Assembly (NCBI GenBank): GCA_012932295.1
Contig: JAAONU010000019.1
Coordinates: 17,369,908 to 17,433,907, forward strand
Source: Cyclina sinensis
Taxonomy: Eukaryota > Mollusca > Bivalvia > Venerida > Veneridae
DNA: 64,000 nucleotides
Direction: 5' to 3'
The first letter of the stretch is position 1; every line of letters begins with the position of its first letter. The notes under the pieces are model-generated. The model made no database searches. It saw nothing but the letters and a program-made list of their open reading frames with translations, and was not told the origin of the DNA. Shown here piece after piece: positions 35,311 to 48,248 of this stretch. The position numbers and the translations under genes were made by a program.

Positions 35311-36740
35311 GAAGCAAAAGTAAAGAAAGAAACTGCTGTGATTAAATCCATAAATTAGTTAACTAGAAATCAATTTCATAAAATAATCATATGTAAAACA
35401 TTTACAAAAATATAACTTACAATTGTTTGAAACAAAACATAATGAGCATGTTATTTAGAAAGTATTCCTTGACTTTAATTAATAGTTAATTCATGCTAAG
35501 AAATACAAATTTCAAAATCAAATTTTAAATAATTATTTCAAAACATAATGAAGTTAATTTGTAATCACCACTGCTTTCAAGATTATTCGCTATTTTACCT
35601 TAGTGACAATTTTTCATCTTCAATTGAGACATTTTCACAATATCACGTGAATTGTCTTCTTTATCTGTGCGAAATCCAGACACATTGTTTGCTTCTGTAA
35701 ACAAAGACACTGAAAGTAAAAAAATGATGACTTTGTGACTTTAGGTATTAAATTTATTGATATATACATGTTTTTATGACATTGCTGTTATTCAATGTAC
35801 CTTTTCAAAGTTCAAAGTAATAAATGCAAAAACAAATGAGGTTTATTTGAATGTTTGAAATATTCTTTTCGGAAATAAAAGATTATTGTGAACTTCTAAC
35901 TGAGAAGTGCATGCTAGCTGACAAATGTTACCCTGCTGGTGATGACTATTCATCGCAAAGAGTAATTTACGGGTATACTGGACAAGGCCTTTTTTACTTT
36001 GCTTAAATCTGTATTTATACAAATGACAGTTAAGAGCACAACTGTTATAATGTTTTAGTTTATGTGGAAGAGAAAGAAAAAGCTCCGCAAATTAACTTTA
36101 ACTGGATGCACATCTATGAAATTAATGTGTTTTATCATATTACATTCAGGAAAATAGCCTGACTGATTTTTTTCACCACTGGTAAATCTTTCAGGACATT
36201 GCACCGTGTTATTGTACTAAAAAAGAACGATGTCAAAATCATTTACTTTTCCGTTCGTAGATAAACATGCTTTTACATTCTATACAATTTTAAGTGCAAA
36301 TAAAACGTTACAGTTTTAAATACTAAAACTGAAATCATGAATATTTTTTATTTAAGAACTTGGCATCGATATTATAGCTAATGTTTCTAAGCAGCCTCAT
36401 CGAACATATTTCAAAACTTAATCTATTACTTAGTATACAACTTATGACACAGGTACAATGCAATGCTGAACAACTTCAGCTACGTATGCTAATGGCAAAT
36501 GGATTGTTAAATAATTGAATTGTACCTTTTGAAACAAATTCAGCAGCTTGAAGCGTATTAAGAATGGGAGCTTGGAACTTGAACATTTGGAACTATTCTG
36601 TGCTGAGATATGTCTTGTTCTATTTCTCAACATTCTGGCAAACTGTCAACGTTTAAGTCTTTTTGACATGCATCTGTATCAAGTGTTGTTGAAAAAAATC
36701 GAAAATAATTGTTATAGTTACCTATTTAATAATGTTTTAC
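33950..36740. other. Duplicated intergenic DNA with one USP exon relic
   Basis: 34795-35310 matches the region upstream of the intact USP; 35603-35709 is a USP exon 4 relic. The rest shows no gene. Confidence 0.5.
35603..35709 (-). pseudogene. Isolated relic of USP exon 4
   Basis: This minus-strand segment follows a good acceptor (actttcag). It has the same 107-nt length and phase as exon 4 of the intact USP and stays open for 35 codons ending in MKNCH, against IKDCH in the intact gene. The bases after it read TAAGGT where the donor should be GTAAGC, so it is probably not spliced. Similarity in the middle is weak (ANNVSGFRTDKEDN), as expected for an old copy. No other USP exons were found next to it. 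Confidence 0.6.
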
Positions 36741-36749
36741 ATATGCCAT

Positions 36750-38920
36750 TAAAAGAGCATGCGGACACTGCTCCAGGACATATTGCGCATATTAACCCCA
36801 TCTGTATACATTATATACACTTGCAAGAAGCTAAAATATTTTCCTGGGAATACAAAAGTTTTTACTTTATTTCCAGACAGAGTCTGCTTTGATTATCAAA
36901 CTGGATATATCTTAATGTACTGGAGATGATACAAAGGAAAATGTTTTACAGCTTTTTCGATCATAAGATTATTTGTAGACCAAAGGAAATATTGCTAATT
37001 GTTGATAAGGCAGGTCGGCGATCCTTTGTTTCTAATGCAGTTCTTCAATTGTGCATAAGATAAATTGATAAAACTGCTGCATTTTCTCGAAACGCTCATA
37101 TCGGTCTTGGACAGTTCGAGATGTAACAAACACAATAATGGGGGGAGGGTATTACATGGACTAGATTTGTTTGTGAGAAAAAACACTTAGAAATAAAGTA
37201 GTATCATAACGTGTTTAAGGTACAAAATGTAACCTGCGTAATGGTGAGATACGAAATGTTTATAGATGTTTCAAATTTACAGAGAATAACGTGTAAACAG
37301 TTTTCTTGGAAAAGTCGCCATACATATAAACTTGTATACATGATCAGTTTACAATTAACAAAGTTGTGGTTCTTGTATTTTGAAATCTGTTATAACAAAG
37401 TCATTGCAAATGGGTTGGTAAAGACGTAGAGGAGATTTTAGTGTTGGAACATATATAATGATATTTCCTTAAGCTGTAAGCATGAAGAAATGAAGGATAA
37501 AAGTTGTAATCTTTTGTTTTGTTTTAACTGTCTTTTGTTTGTCATTATCAAGATATCATTGTCCCTGGCAAACAGATGATGATTGTATGAATATGTTTAA
37601 TTGTCACAGACAAAACATTTCAAGTACTTGGCATTTACCCAGATTTGCATTTGCACTATGGCTCCACTCAATTGCCAATTATTGTAATAGTCAGTAAGGC
37701 TAAAAACTAAAAGAAAATTAAAAGAAAAAAACAAGAAAAAAACATTAAAAAGGGCAAACAAAAAAGAAAGGCAAAAATGAAAAAAACAACATCAACGAAA
37801 AATTTAGGTGTTATACTTGATCTGCCTGATATAAAAATGATACTTGTAACAATGCAGACCTACAAATTGTGTACACGGTGTGTGGCATTTGAAATTAATA
37901 TGTTTTGCCTGTCTCATCCTTGTACTGTTTACTTTCTGTTTAACAAATCTAAAAATTGCACCTGGTTGTTAAAATAAGTATGTTTACTTTATTATTACAC
38001 TAATTAATCATTTCAAAGAAAATATTATTATCATTAACTAAAATCAGTTTTTGTTATTTTCTTAACAAAGGGACGCGTGATTATTACTATTTTCTATACA
38101 AATTTCTTTTGAAGTTTTATTTTAATAAGCTGTCCTCTTTTTCAATGACCTTTGCCTAGTTCAGCTTTTAGTACTAAAATATAACGTTTGACAGCTCGTT
38201 AACTTAAAGGGTTTTCTTTATTGTTCGCTAACTTTAAGAGATATTTCATTGCGATTAATTAAGGATAGACAATTGATTGTATATACTACGGCTTTTATTC
38301 ATACCTGGTGTAAAAGCGTTTATGAAAAACGCAGGATTTGCTTTTGCATTCAAGTAAGAATATCTAGTAAGTGTTTATTCGGTCTTTGGAAAGTCGACGC
38401 AACAGGTTCTTTGTGAGGATTTGCGCCTGAAAGTTTCCATCTCTTATGATATCATATCCATTTGGGTTTAATCTTTTTGTACAATATGCGGTATGTATAA
38501 TTATGAATGTTTCATAACCTTTCCACAGTAGAAGCCCTGTTCTTATTAGACACAAAATCGTAAAATCTCACAGATTCTAAAGCACTGAAAACAATCATTT
38601 TAAATAATTGTTAAACGGACTTTGTTTCGGCATTTTAGTTAATAATCTATCGATGTGCTAATACTTCATTTGAAGACATCGTAACATATACTCCCTGAAA
38701 TTAACCAATACATGCTCAATTATATAAACACATTTAAAGTAAAGTAAATAGAATGCCAGTAATCATGCTTTATTCAAAAGAGAAATAACGAAGTCTGTTC
38801 AGGTCACTTTTTTTCTTCCTGACAAGCTAATAAATCACTATTATAGGAATAAATGAAAGCATCAGTTCTCTAGAAGATACTAGAAGCGTATGAATAGCTG
38901 CTAAAACATTAATGACTTAG
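36750..38920. repeat. Segmental duplication 3, copy A
   Basis: Blocks match 40490-43110: 36775-36900 with 40510-40630 (tgcgcat...aaccccatct, tccagacagagtctgct), 37800-37930 with 41720-41800 (atacttgatctgcctgatat), 38200-38345 with 42170-42300, and 38800-38930 with 43010-43140. The 114-codon frame at 36548-36892 is broken in the other copy. Confidence 0.7.
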
Positions 38921-39138
38921 GAAAATTTTATTACCTTTTCGTTGTGTTTAAATTTATTTTATTGGTTTCACGATCAGACAAACCCTTCAGGCAATTCCAG
39001 CTTTAGAACTTGATAGAGCTCAAGACAATAAATCTTTACACATGCTGAATTACATAATTTGGAAAAAAAAACATTCGTTGACTTAACATTCTGGAAAAAG
39101 TTTCAAGTATTTTTTATATGTAATCATTTTAAAATAAA

Positions 39139-39800
39139 CAAGAGCCGCAAGCGAGGGCCACACTCGACTTTTTTCTATTTCTAAAGGCAAACACATCAGA
39201 GGAATCACATTGTGGTGAAGGGATTTTTAAATGAAACATCATTTGGAAATTTAATTATCACTTTCATCGATACATAACAAAGTTACGGCTAAATTTAGCA
39301 ACATTCAGAAATTTGACCTTAAATGTCAAGGTCAAGTTCAGTTTAACCTTCTTTAGAGGTATTGTCTAAAAGGTAGTTATGTCCAAGCATGAATACATGC
39401 CATTAATAACAAAGATATAGCAAAGTTAAACAATCTCAAGGTCATTTAAAGGTCAAGGTAATACATGAATTTTTCAACACAATTGTTTTATTCTCAGAGT
39501 TGTTTTGTCCGAGTATAGATCAAATCCATCCAGAAATAACAATAATTTGGCTATTTTAGCCAAATTCAATAATATGATCTTGACAGCCAAGGTCATTTTA
39601 ATTCCAAGGTCATACCTGAATAATTTAACATGTAGGTTTTGTCATAAGTGTCATTAAGTCCAAGTATGAATCAGACCCAAATAAAATAACTTGACCTTGA
39701 AGGTCCAGGTCATTTTAAGGTCAAGATCATACCTGTATTATTCAACCTGTCAGTTTTGTCATCAGCGTTGTTTTGTCCAAGTATGAATTAAATCTGTAAA
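39139..39800. repeat. Degenerate aggtcatttt repeat with hairpin-like terminus
   Basis: It starts at ACAAGAGCCGCAAGCGAGGGCC, similar in style to the terminus of the element ending at 53125. It then holds three or four diverged units with AAGGTCATTTTAAGGTCAAG, gttttgtc...gtccaagtatgaat, about 115-150 bp apart. It is probably an old relative of the pearl-like element. Confidence 0.55.
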
Positions 39801-40446
39801 TTGATAAAATTATTACAATATAATGTGAATGGTTATATACCAAGTAACGTGTTTAAATGGTCAGTTTTAGAAAAAAAACATATTATATTTCTCTGTAACT
39901 TATAAACCTATTAAGTCGGGCAAGGTTTGAATTGAATATTAGTCATTTCTTGAAACTCCCTTAGTAAAAGTATCTTATATGGTCCATATTTTGTCCTAGG
40001 ATAGTATATTGTTTTAAAAGTACTCAGTTCAATGAGGGCTGACAAAATGTTAATTAGTGTTCTAGTACCTTAAATTGTTGCTGTTGTGATTTTTTAGGGC
40101 AGAACTCATAATTGTTAGTTTAATTGGGTATGTTAAATGCAATAATAACAACATAAATACAGCCGTAAATTAAATATCAAAACGTTTTTAATATGAAAAA
40201 GATATACTAAATTGAAAAAAAAAACATACGATAAATACGCCAAAATGTTAAAGTTATTTAGTTGAAAATGATATTGACACATTTAGCTTTAAACTCAATA
40301 TTTTGTGTTAAACTTTATAGTCTTAACTGTTATTGAAATAGGACCTTCGATTAATATGCGTTTCAATATGTGCCAATGTCCCACTACACAGTTATGGGGT
40401 ATTAATTGTCCGATCATCTTTTACGAAGATATTTCTTGATTACATA

Positions 40447-40468
40447 AAGCCCGTGCTTGCACGGGCTT
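40447..40468. repeat. Perfect 10-bp hairpin
   Basis: AAGCCCGTGC, TT, GCACGGGCTT is a perfect inverted repeat with a two-base loop. It stands out in AT-rich DNA and could be the terminal hairpin of a Helitron-like element beginning near 39139. That link is inference. Confidence 0.7.
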
Positions 40469-40489
40469 CCATTTAGTAATTCATTTAAC

Positions 40490-43110
40490 AGACATGTGGA
40501 TTAAGTTCTCGGACCTGATGCGCATGTGAACCCCATCTATATGTTCTTGTTTGTTAGCATTTTTTTTAATTATATCGTTAAAACTTCATTCCTAGACAGA
40601 ACCTGCTGAGAAATTCTCAAACTAGACATACCTGAAACAGCCTAGAAATTATACCGTTTGAAAATAGTATTTCATTTTTTTCCTAAACACTAAATTATTG
40701 ATAGCCTAAAGTAAATTCTGCTTTTTGTTGGTAAGTCCGATTTGCGTTCCACGGTTTCTAAATTAAATGTAGTTTTTCAGTTTGGCATGAAATAAAAAAG
40801 GTACAACTTGTCACATTTTCTTTAAATACCCACATTGTTCCTAGAATTGAGTCGGAATCTTAAAAAATCCTGTATTCGTTTGCCATTATAAGATATAATG
40901 CAGATGATAGTGGTTAGAAATGTGTAAAAATATTTTTTTTAAGACAGAGGAATTTAAGATTCTGGAATTCCCAGAGATCTGCGCTTATAAGCAAACGCAT
41001 TCTTGCCAATAAGCGGCATCTCCCGTACTGTTAAGGGGGCTGTATCGCATTTTATAGAATTTACAATGAATTATAAGTTGTTCATCTACCAGATTATCAA
41101 CTTAAGAAAAGTCTGGTATTTATAGAAACATTTATACATGCAATTACTTTGTTTAATTTTTAACTGAATTGATACTTACGATATGACATACAGACTTCTA
41201 CAATCCATTTCTTACATTTTTTATTCTTCTTTCGTGGAAATATAAAAAGATTATGTTTTAATAAATCTGTTATACAACAACATCGCTTGCAGATGCTATG
41301 GCTATTACTAAAAGCTATTAAAAAGCTATTACTGGTTTAGTTAATGATGAAACAAAACCCGTCAGTTGCAAAAATTATCTTTAATCATTTTAGTGACCGT
41401 GACAAGCAGAAACTTAATAGTCTTTGTGATTCACAGAATTTAACCTTTAATATGAAACGCACACAAAATGAAATATTTAGATTATTAACCTGTAAAAATC
41501 AAGGAAAAATACGTAGTGAAGGCTGTAAGTTCATTAGAGCAAGAACGGTCAAATAAAATGCATTCAGATACATCTAGGTAATGATATAGACAATTCAAGT
41601 TACACCTTGTTTACAATAATCTTATGTGCCTGTGTAATCTGAGGTTATATGATTTTCCTGTCTCTTTTTATTGTCAGAATCAATAAAACTGAAAAGCATG
41701 ACTCAATAAACCTGTAAAGAGTAGTGATATACTTGATCTGTTTGATATAAAAATTCTATCAATACAGCCTTGCCAAATGTCTAGACATTGCCTGTCTCAT
41801 GAATATTTATACGTTTTAATTTTTATTCTGTTTTATTTATTAAATAAAACATAGACAAGTTTGATTCAAGATTGTTGCTCTGAACCTGCCGTTTAAAGCC
41901 TGTAAAATGTTATTAACTGCTAAGATTCCATTATACATGTATCAAACATATTATAATTAAAGACTTCCTTCTAATTATTTGTTTGTTCTTATTCTAATGT
42001 CACGCTGTATCTTAATGTACAATAAGAATGGGGTAGAAATATAATCATCTTAATTTCTTTATATATTTTTTTTATAAATTGCTTATTTTAATAAAGCTGC
42101 ATGTTTCGAGGACAATGAATTTTACATTGCTTATTCATAAAATGGTGCTAATATATAACGGATTACAGCTCCTCGCTCATTAACTTAGATGTTACTTCAG
42201 TGCGAATTAACTTCATAGTTTCATGAATACGTGCTAAAGCTTTCAATCATTCCTGATGTGAAATCCTTTCATGAAAACGAACGGTTTCCTTTGTGTTTAA
42301 GTTATAACAGCTTACTGGTGGTGAATGAATCTTTGGTAGTTAAGAAACTTACAGATGCAACCCGTCTTCTGACAGTGTAGATTTGCATCCCGTCTCCAAC
42401 ATAGACCCGTAGCGTAAGAAAAAGCTTTCACTGAACTTATCAACTAGTCTAAGTATAATGATCTTAACAAAATAATAACCTGGATATTTTGTTATTTTCT
42501 TTAAAAATATGTAGAATTTGATACACTAAAAGATATTTCAATGACATAGACTCGTTTTAGTAATGTGAAATCAGAAACATGTATTACTCAAATTCTTCTG
42601 TACAATTCTAGTTTTTTCTGTACTGGGTTTCCCTTTTCAGTTTGTTCAAGCATCACACCATGAGTCAAAATATTTCTTTTATAAATATGATAAATATGAA
42701 TACCCTGGTACCAGGAAGCAGACTTTATATTACACGCTGGAGTGAACATCAAGTGTCCCTTAAAAAAAAGAAAATCGAGAAATCATGAAATCTTAAAACC
42801 ATGAAATTCCTTGTTGAAATCGTGAAATAGAAAATAATGAAATCGAAAATCGTAAAATTTTAGCATAAGTAATGAAATCGATAAACGTGAAATTCCAGGA
42901 TTAAATCGACAAACCGCGAATTCTTAAAATTGCGAAATATTGAAATAATGAGTGAAATCAATTAATTTTGAAATAAAAATCTTTAGATGTCACAACGGGT
43001 CGTTCGTAAAATTGTGTTCAGGTCGCTTTTTTGTCTTCCAAGCAAGCTAATAGGAAACGGTCACCGAACAAATGAGCAATTAGTTTAACACAAGAAACGT
43101 GTTAATAGTT
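40490..43110. repeat. Segmental duplication 3, copy B
   Basis: It is collinear with 36750-38920, about 3.7-4.2 kb downstream. It contains an open frame at 41344-41556 and an A-rich phased repeat at 42770-42975; neither has a clear counterpart in copy A. Confidence 0.65.
42770..42975. repeat. Cryptic gaaatcgtgaaat repeat
   Basis: About fifteen variants of gaaatc or gtgaaat recur at irregular spacings near 10-20 bp on the plus strand, with short A-tracts. It looks like a decayed short tandem repeat; the A-tract spacing could bend DNA. Confidence 0.6.
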
Positions 43111-43858
43111 GCTTAAACATTAATGGCATTTGAAATCTTTCATTTCTTCTCTGTTATAACTGTTTAAGTAATATTTTTAACTAAAAGAGACATTTCTGTT
43201 ACAGTAACTACCAAGAAGTCTGAGAAAATTACCTTTTTGAATTTATTTACTAAATTTTGATCCAAAGTCCGCCATATTGATTTTTAGTTGTGGCAGCCAA
43301 TGGAAGTGTGCGATTTACTGGACCAAAACATGGCGAACGGAAGTTTTAGAAAAATGTAAAATTCCGATGTTTTTCAGCACTTTTCATCAAAGTTACAGAT
43401 TGAGGTAAAAGTCAAATTAAACAATTAACATTTTCCTTTAAATCTTCTATTTTCCTTGTAACGTAACTTGAACGTAGCTCGATATCGTTATTCATTTTGA
43501 CCTAAGTGCACCTCAGTGATGTAAATATGTTTTTGTTTACAGTTGCGTAAGTCGGTCAACTTTTTACATAAGTTCAATAACTTTTGCACGAACACTACTT
43601 AGACAAAACGCTACCGGGAAATGTTAATTTTGTCTTGGTCAGTATAGAAAGACGTATTACTAAGTTATGACGTTTAATTCGAAAATGACTTTTTGAATGA
43701 AATTTACCTTTTCTAAATTATAGTAAGAAGTATATATATATATTCTTATCAAATTCACGTTTTTGACCAATCTGATACTAGCACCTATGATTAAAAGTGA
43801 TATTTTTACAATAACTTTGCTTAATCAGCATTTTACGAATATATATATAGAGGATATT

Positions 43859-43999
43859 GTTTGTTTTTGTGGAAGATGAGAATTTATTTCATCGAGTTAA
43901 CACCATATGTGATATTTTCACGAGTGGCGCAGCCACGAGTGAAAATATAAACATATGGTGTTCACGAGATGAAATAAATTCCAATCTCCCACTAAAAAA
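43859..43999. mobile_element. Palindromic (foldback) repeat, arms about 65 bp
   Basis: The left arm runs from about 43859 (gtttgtttttgtgg) through AATTTATTTCATCGAGTTAA to GATATTTTCAC. The right arm returns through GTGAAAATATAAACATATGG, ATGAAATAAATTCCAATCTC and CACTAAAAAACAAAC. The arms match at most positions; the centre is GAGTGGCGCAGCCACGAG. It is non-coding. The whole may be one end of a larger element extending to about 44690. Confidence 0.8.
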
Positions 44000-46900
44000 C
44001 AAACAAATTTTCTTTTTATTTTATGCCAACGCGTCAAAAATGGGTATTTTATGACATTTTTACTCAGGGCCTTCAATAAATTCCCCATGGTGAGCCCCAA
44101 ATCAGTTAATGCGTACTTTGGTCAAACCGTTACTCCGCACAAAAAAAAGTGCAGACAATCTCCAATACATATGATAACTTTACTTCTGCTGAAATAAACT
44201 GAATACACTTTCATCAAATAACAATAATTTTTCTCTACACAGTTTATCAATATTTATTGAATTTTAGCCATACATACTTTAATTATAAAAGCGGATTAAT
44301 ACCGAGTAATATTCAATCAATTGAATTGAAAATCGGCCATATTGGATATTGTCCATGTGAGTTATGTAAACAAATCAGACATTTTAAATAATTTATGGCG
44401 AATTTCATCATTGTTCACAACTAGTTAGGCTCAGGAATTCAATATTATAACTGGATTTAACAAGGTAAATAAATTTCACTCGCTGTCACTGTCTGAAATA
44501 CAGCGAGTTCTCTTGTATTTACGTGGTGGGGAAATTCCTGAAGTTTCATCAAGCCTTGATAAAAAAGTAGTTCCGGCACAAACAGTGGATTATCAAAATG
44601 GTAATTTCACTGATTCAAAACAGTGGATTATCACTTTTATCTCACTGATATTTCCTTATATTTCATTGGTAGGCATAAAATAAATATATATATATACGTG
44701 TTGTTCTTTTAATACTTAAGATGAAAACATGTATACTTAATGTCAAGTCTTATTTAGTAAACTTGGAATTAACTGCAAAAAATGCAAAAAACCCAACATA
44801 TTTGCGATAATGGTTATTGTCATTAGCAGTTACGTTAAAATGTAAAACAATTTGCTATTTCGTTGTTTCACTTGAATAAGAAAGAAGGGAAAAAATCATT
44901 AGCTCATAAAGTTTTACATCAGATAAACGATATAATATATCACATGTAGGAACAAAAGGTCAACCGATCAATCAGGACAACGTTGACATTTTGTTGACAA
45001 TATGTTGATATCACATTCTCGCAATTAAGACATAAAGACATCATTAAAAGCTATATTCCAACCACTCTGCTTTAATGTGATTGGCAATAAGAAACAGACA
45101 TCTATTTTAAGAAGAAAAGGATATGACGCAAGTTCTAGACGTACATTTGATAAAGGTTTGGCTAGACTGTTGATGTTTCTATGTTTTAGGTGCATCCAAA
45201 TTAAAAGGAAGAACAATATTGTAATGCAAAAAGAACTGAAAGGTACGATACGAAAAAGTAAGAACTAATTATATTAATCGAAGGATCGGTTTATTTTTAT
45301 GACGGGTATTCTGTTTTGCTACTCAGGAACATAACCAATTTCCCATAGATCTAATAATAAAAAAGACTTACTGGCTTACAAAGCAAAGTAATAAATATCT
45401 GGTATCAATCTAAATATGGTTTCCTTTAATTGACAAAGAAATACAAGGTGCTGTTAATTGTCTTTTGAAAAAAAAGTTAATGAGATTAGCGGGATACTAT
45501 TCTTTCTGTCTTTTTCATCAAATATCAGTGTTGTTTTTTTTCTACTTCATTCTACTATTCATCCTTTCGTTTCTAGGGATGATGTTCACAGATTGCCATT
45601 TCAGCTCTACAGAAATGGTATTACCCTATCGATATTCATTATATGGCAATTATCCTTGTAAATAATACCAGTGATAAGAAAAAGCTATAAAATCGCACCT
45701 GCCTAATTAATTAAAATTCTCAGGACTTAAATCCGATAACCGGTGTAATCCCAATAGTTCTGATTTTAGTTCTTTACTCCGTCTTCCGATGGCATCCAAC
45801 ATGACAACAAGTAAAGTTGTACTTGGAGGTTTATTTATTTGGTATGGTTCCTTCAGAGCACTACCATAGTACATTGTACATTAAAACCCATTATGTACAT
45901 GTAACAAACTAATACTGCCAATATAAATGGTAACAGAAAGTTACAATAGCGAAGTCATAGTTAGCTCCTACATAGCTACTATATGTATTTTGCATTATCA
46001 AAGATCTATACCGTGGTTATAGTTATTTTCTGCATTCCTATTCTATAGTATTTGTATCACGTACAGTTTCTGTTTACGCTATCAAAACAAAATACGGCGT
46101 TTAATTACGAAGAAGACTATCATTTGTCTCTAGAAGCTGCCGGTCAACGGAATCTCGAACCGGATGCACGTTGCATTGTTCTGAATAACATCCATGATTC
46201 TCTGAACTGAACCAGTTCAATAGTTTTGTTAGATATCCTCTAGACAAGCACTATAACATACAATATATTGCAAAATATACAATGATTCAAAAATCGAGAA
46301 AGGCAGAGTTAAGGTTCTTGCACACTGTCTTCTCAGTTAGTGTGTGAAATATCATAATTAAAATAGCCTTGCATGGTTTTTAATAATCTTCCATACTTCT
46401 AAGCATTTAGAAAAAAGGAAATTAAATACTAGGGGAAGACAAAGTAATGGTCCCTGTTAAATGCACATGCACTCAATGTACTTTATCATTATGTGAAATA
46501 CCAAGTAAATCCTTTGAGTAAATATTGAGTTGCTTTTGGGTCATTTCTGTACACAGCACTTCCCCTCTTTGCCCTTAAACATTCTGTGATGTTTCAACAT
46601 GTACATGTACATTTATTTTTCCAAATGTTGTTTGAATTATGCTCCAGACAATGGCACCAAGTCAAAAATACTATGAAATGTAATCTGTGCTGCATTTTTT
46701 TAAAGGAAAATTTATATTTCAATTCATCCAAGACACTAGCAGCTTAACATATCCAAGACAATAAAGCCATTTAATTTTAGTTTGAATGTTGCGAAAATGA
46801 TATTTACTAAATATGAAAAATCATTTACAGTCCACATATCTGAACATAGACACTTTCTCTTGATAGTCTGAACTGAATCTAAACCTTGTAAATGCATTGA

Positions 46901-47940
46901 TGGGCTTCACGTGTCTGATCGAGGTGTTTATTTTCACTTCTTGTCGAGACAGGGAGATTTGCTAGTATGGCTTTTTATAGAGAAAAACTGTACAGTCCAA
47001 GCGCAATCTTTATTTTCTAGCTAATTTGGGACCGAACTGAGCGCCATTCCTATTACCAAGATCTATAGATCATATTTGTTCCCAATACAAGTAGTAAGAA
47101 ATGAATTCACAAAATGAAAAGTTTTGGTGGGAAACAATGCCCAAAAAGTGTGAGGTGTTCCTCATTTGTGAAATGAAGACAGTGGCATCTGTCATTAAAT
47201 TGTGTTTACTGACATTTTCTATTGATTTACCAGAAATTATATCAGGTATTATTAATTTTCTTTACCTAGTCACCGGAATTTAAAAGCAAACATCAAATCC
47301 CAGTTTTATTAAAAAAACGTTTTTTCCCAGTCAGAAAGGGCCTGACCCCTTTCCTATATAGGTGAAAGATAACACTGAAGTGGCAAATGAATGAACGGAG
47401 TACCACAAAAACGTTCTGCAGTACCTTCAGTACATTCCCTTAGAGTCAGAGATGAGAAACTAGAAAAAAAACAATTTCTCGTGTGTAAAAATACCCAAAC
47501 CCCTTTTATTATTTAGAACAGTACTTTTTAATATACTTATTTTCTAAGATCTGTATGAGTACATGAAAAAGCAGAAATGTGGTTGCATGAAACAAAATAA
47601 CAGTTTTAACACAAGTGTTATCAATTTATTTTGTGTGTTTTCTTGTCATGACATTTTATATCATGTGTGGTTGAGAACCTAAACTCTAGACTGAAATCTA
47701 CAGCACAGTGTGCAAGTATAATACATGTTTTTGTTGTTGTTTTTTTTAATCAGTTACCTATGGAAGTTGCGAGACATATAGAGGCCCCGAATTTCTTTTA
47801 AAAAAAATACACGTGTACATAGCCAGAAGCGAACTAAAGTATATCCGTTACAGCAGAGATCTTTACTGAAGAATGAAGAAAATATTGCCAGTTTGGCTGA
47901 TTGGCTGTTAGAAGTGGTGTGAACTATAAATATCCTTGTT
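44000..47940. other. No gene seen
   Basis: AT-rich, with (TA)n near 44683-44696 and short chance frames (60-67 codons) without motifs. Short palindromes follow the foldback repeat (gctgtcactg...cagcgag near 44483-44510). Confidence 0.45.
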
Positions 47941-47963
47941 GGTATAAAAACTAGCACTAGTTA

Positions 47964-48248
47964 GGAGCTGATGTGGTCCAGTGGTAACGCACTGGACTGG
48001 TAAACCATGGGGTCCCGAGTTCGACCCCCGCTCCCCCACTAACATTACTAATAGTCTTTCGGATAAGATGTTAAACCGAGGTCCCGTGTATCAGTGCGGT
48101 ACACTGAGCATGCAAAAGAACCAGGGGTGTCTCTGGAATGGGATGCTTGCTGTACCTTGCATTACCCCCACAACATAGAATAACTAATGTCTTCAGGGGG
48201 CATCGGTCATATGGGCAACCGGTAAAGACGATAAATAAGCTCAAATAG
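47964..48248 (+). mobile_element. RUDI-like SINE, copy 2, full length
   Basis: This is the cleanest copy. The tRNA head is GGAGCTGATGTGGTCC with A box TGGTCCAGTGG and B box GAGTTCGACCC; the putative anticodon loop CTGGTAA gives GGT, so a tRNA-Thr origin is possible. The body contains tagtctttcggataagatg and ccaggggtgtctctggaatg, and the tail gggcaaccggtaaagacg. Near-identical AAAACTAGCACT (47947-47958) and AAAACTTGCACT (48249-48260) look like target duplications. Confidence 0.88.

Noticed and set aside
36548..36892. 114-codon plus frame
   Set aside because: The matching part of the duplicated copy near 40.5 kb does not keep the frame, and no motif is seen.
46130..46180. tRNA-like B box on the minus strand (ggttcgagattcc)
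   Set aside because: It has one extra base in the box and no A box at a suitable distance.
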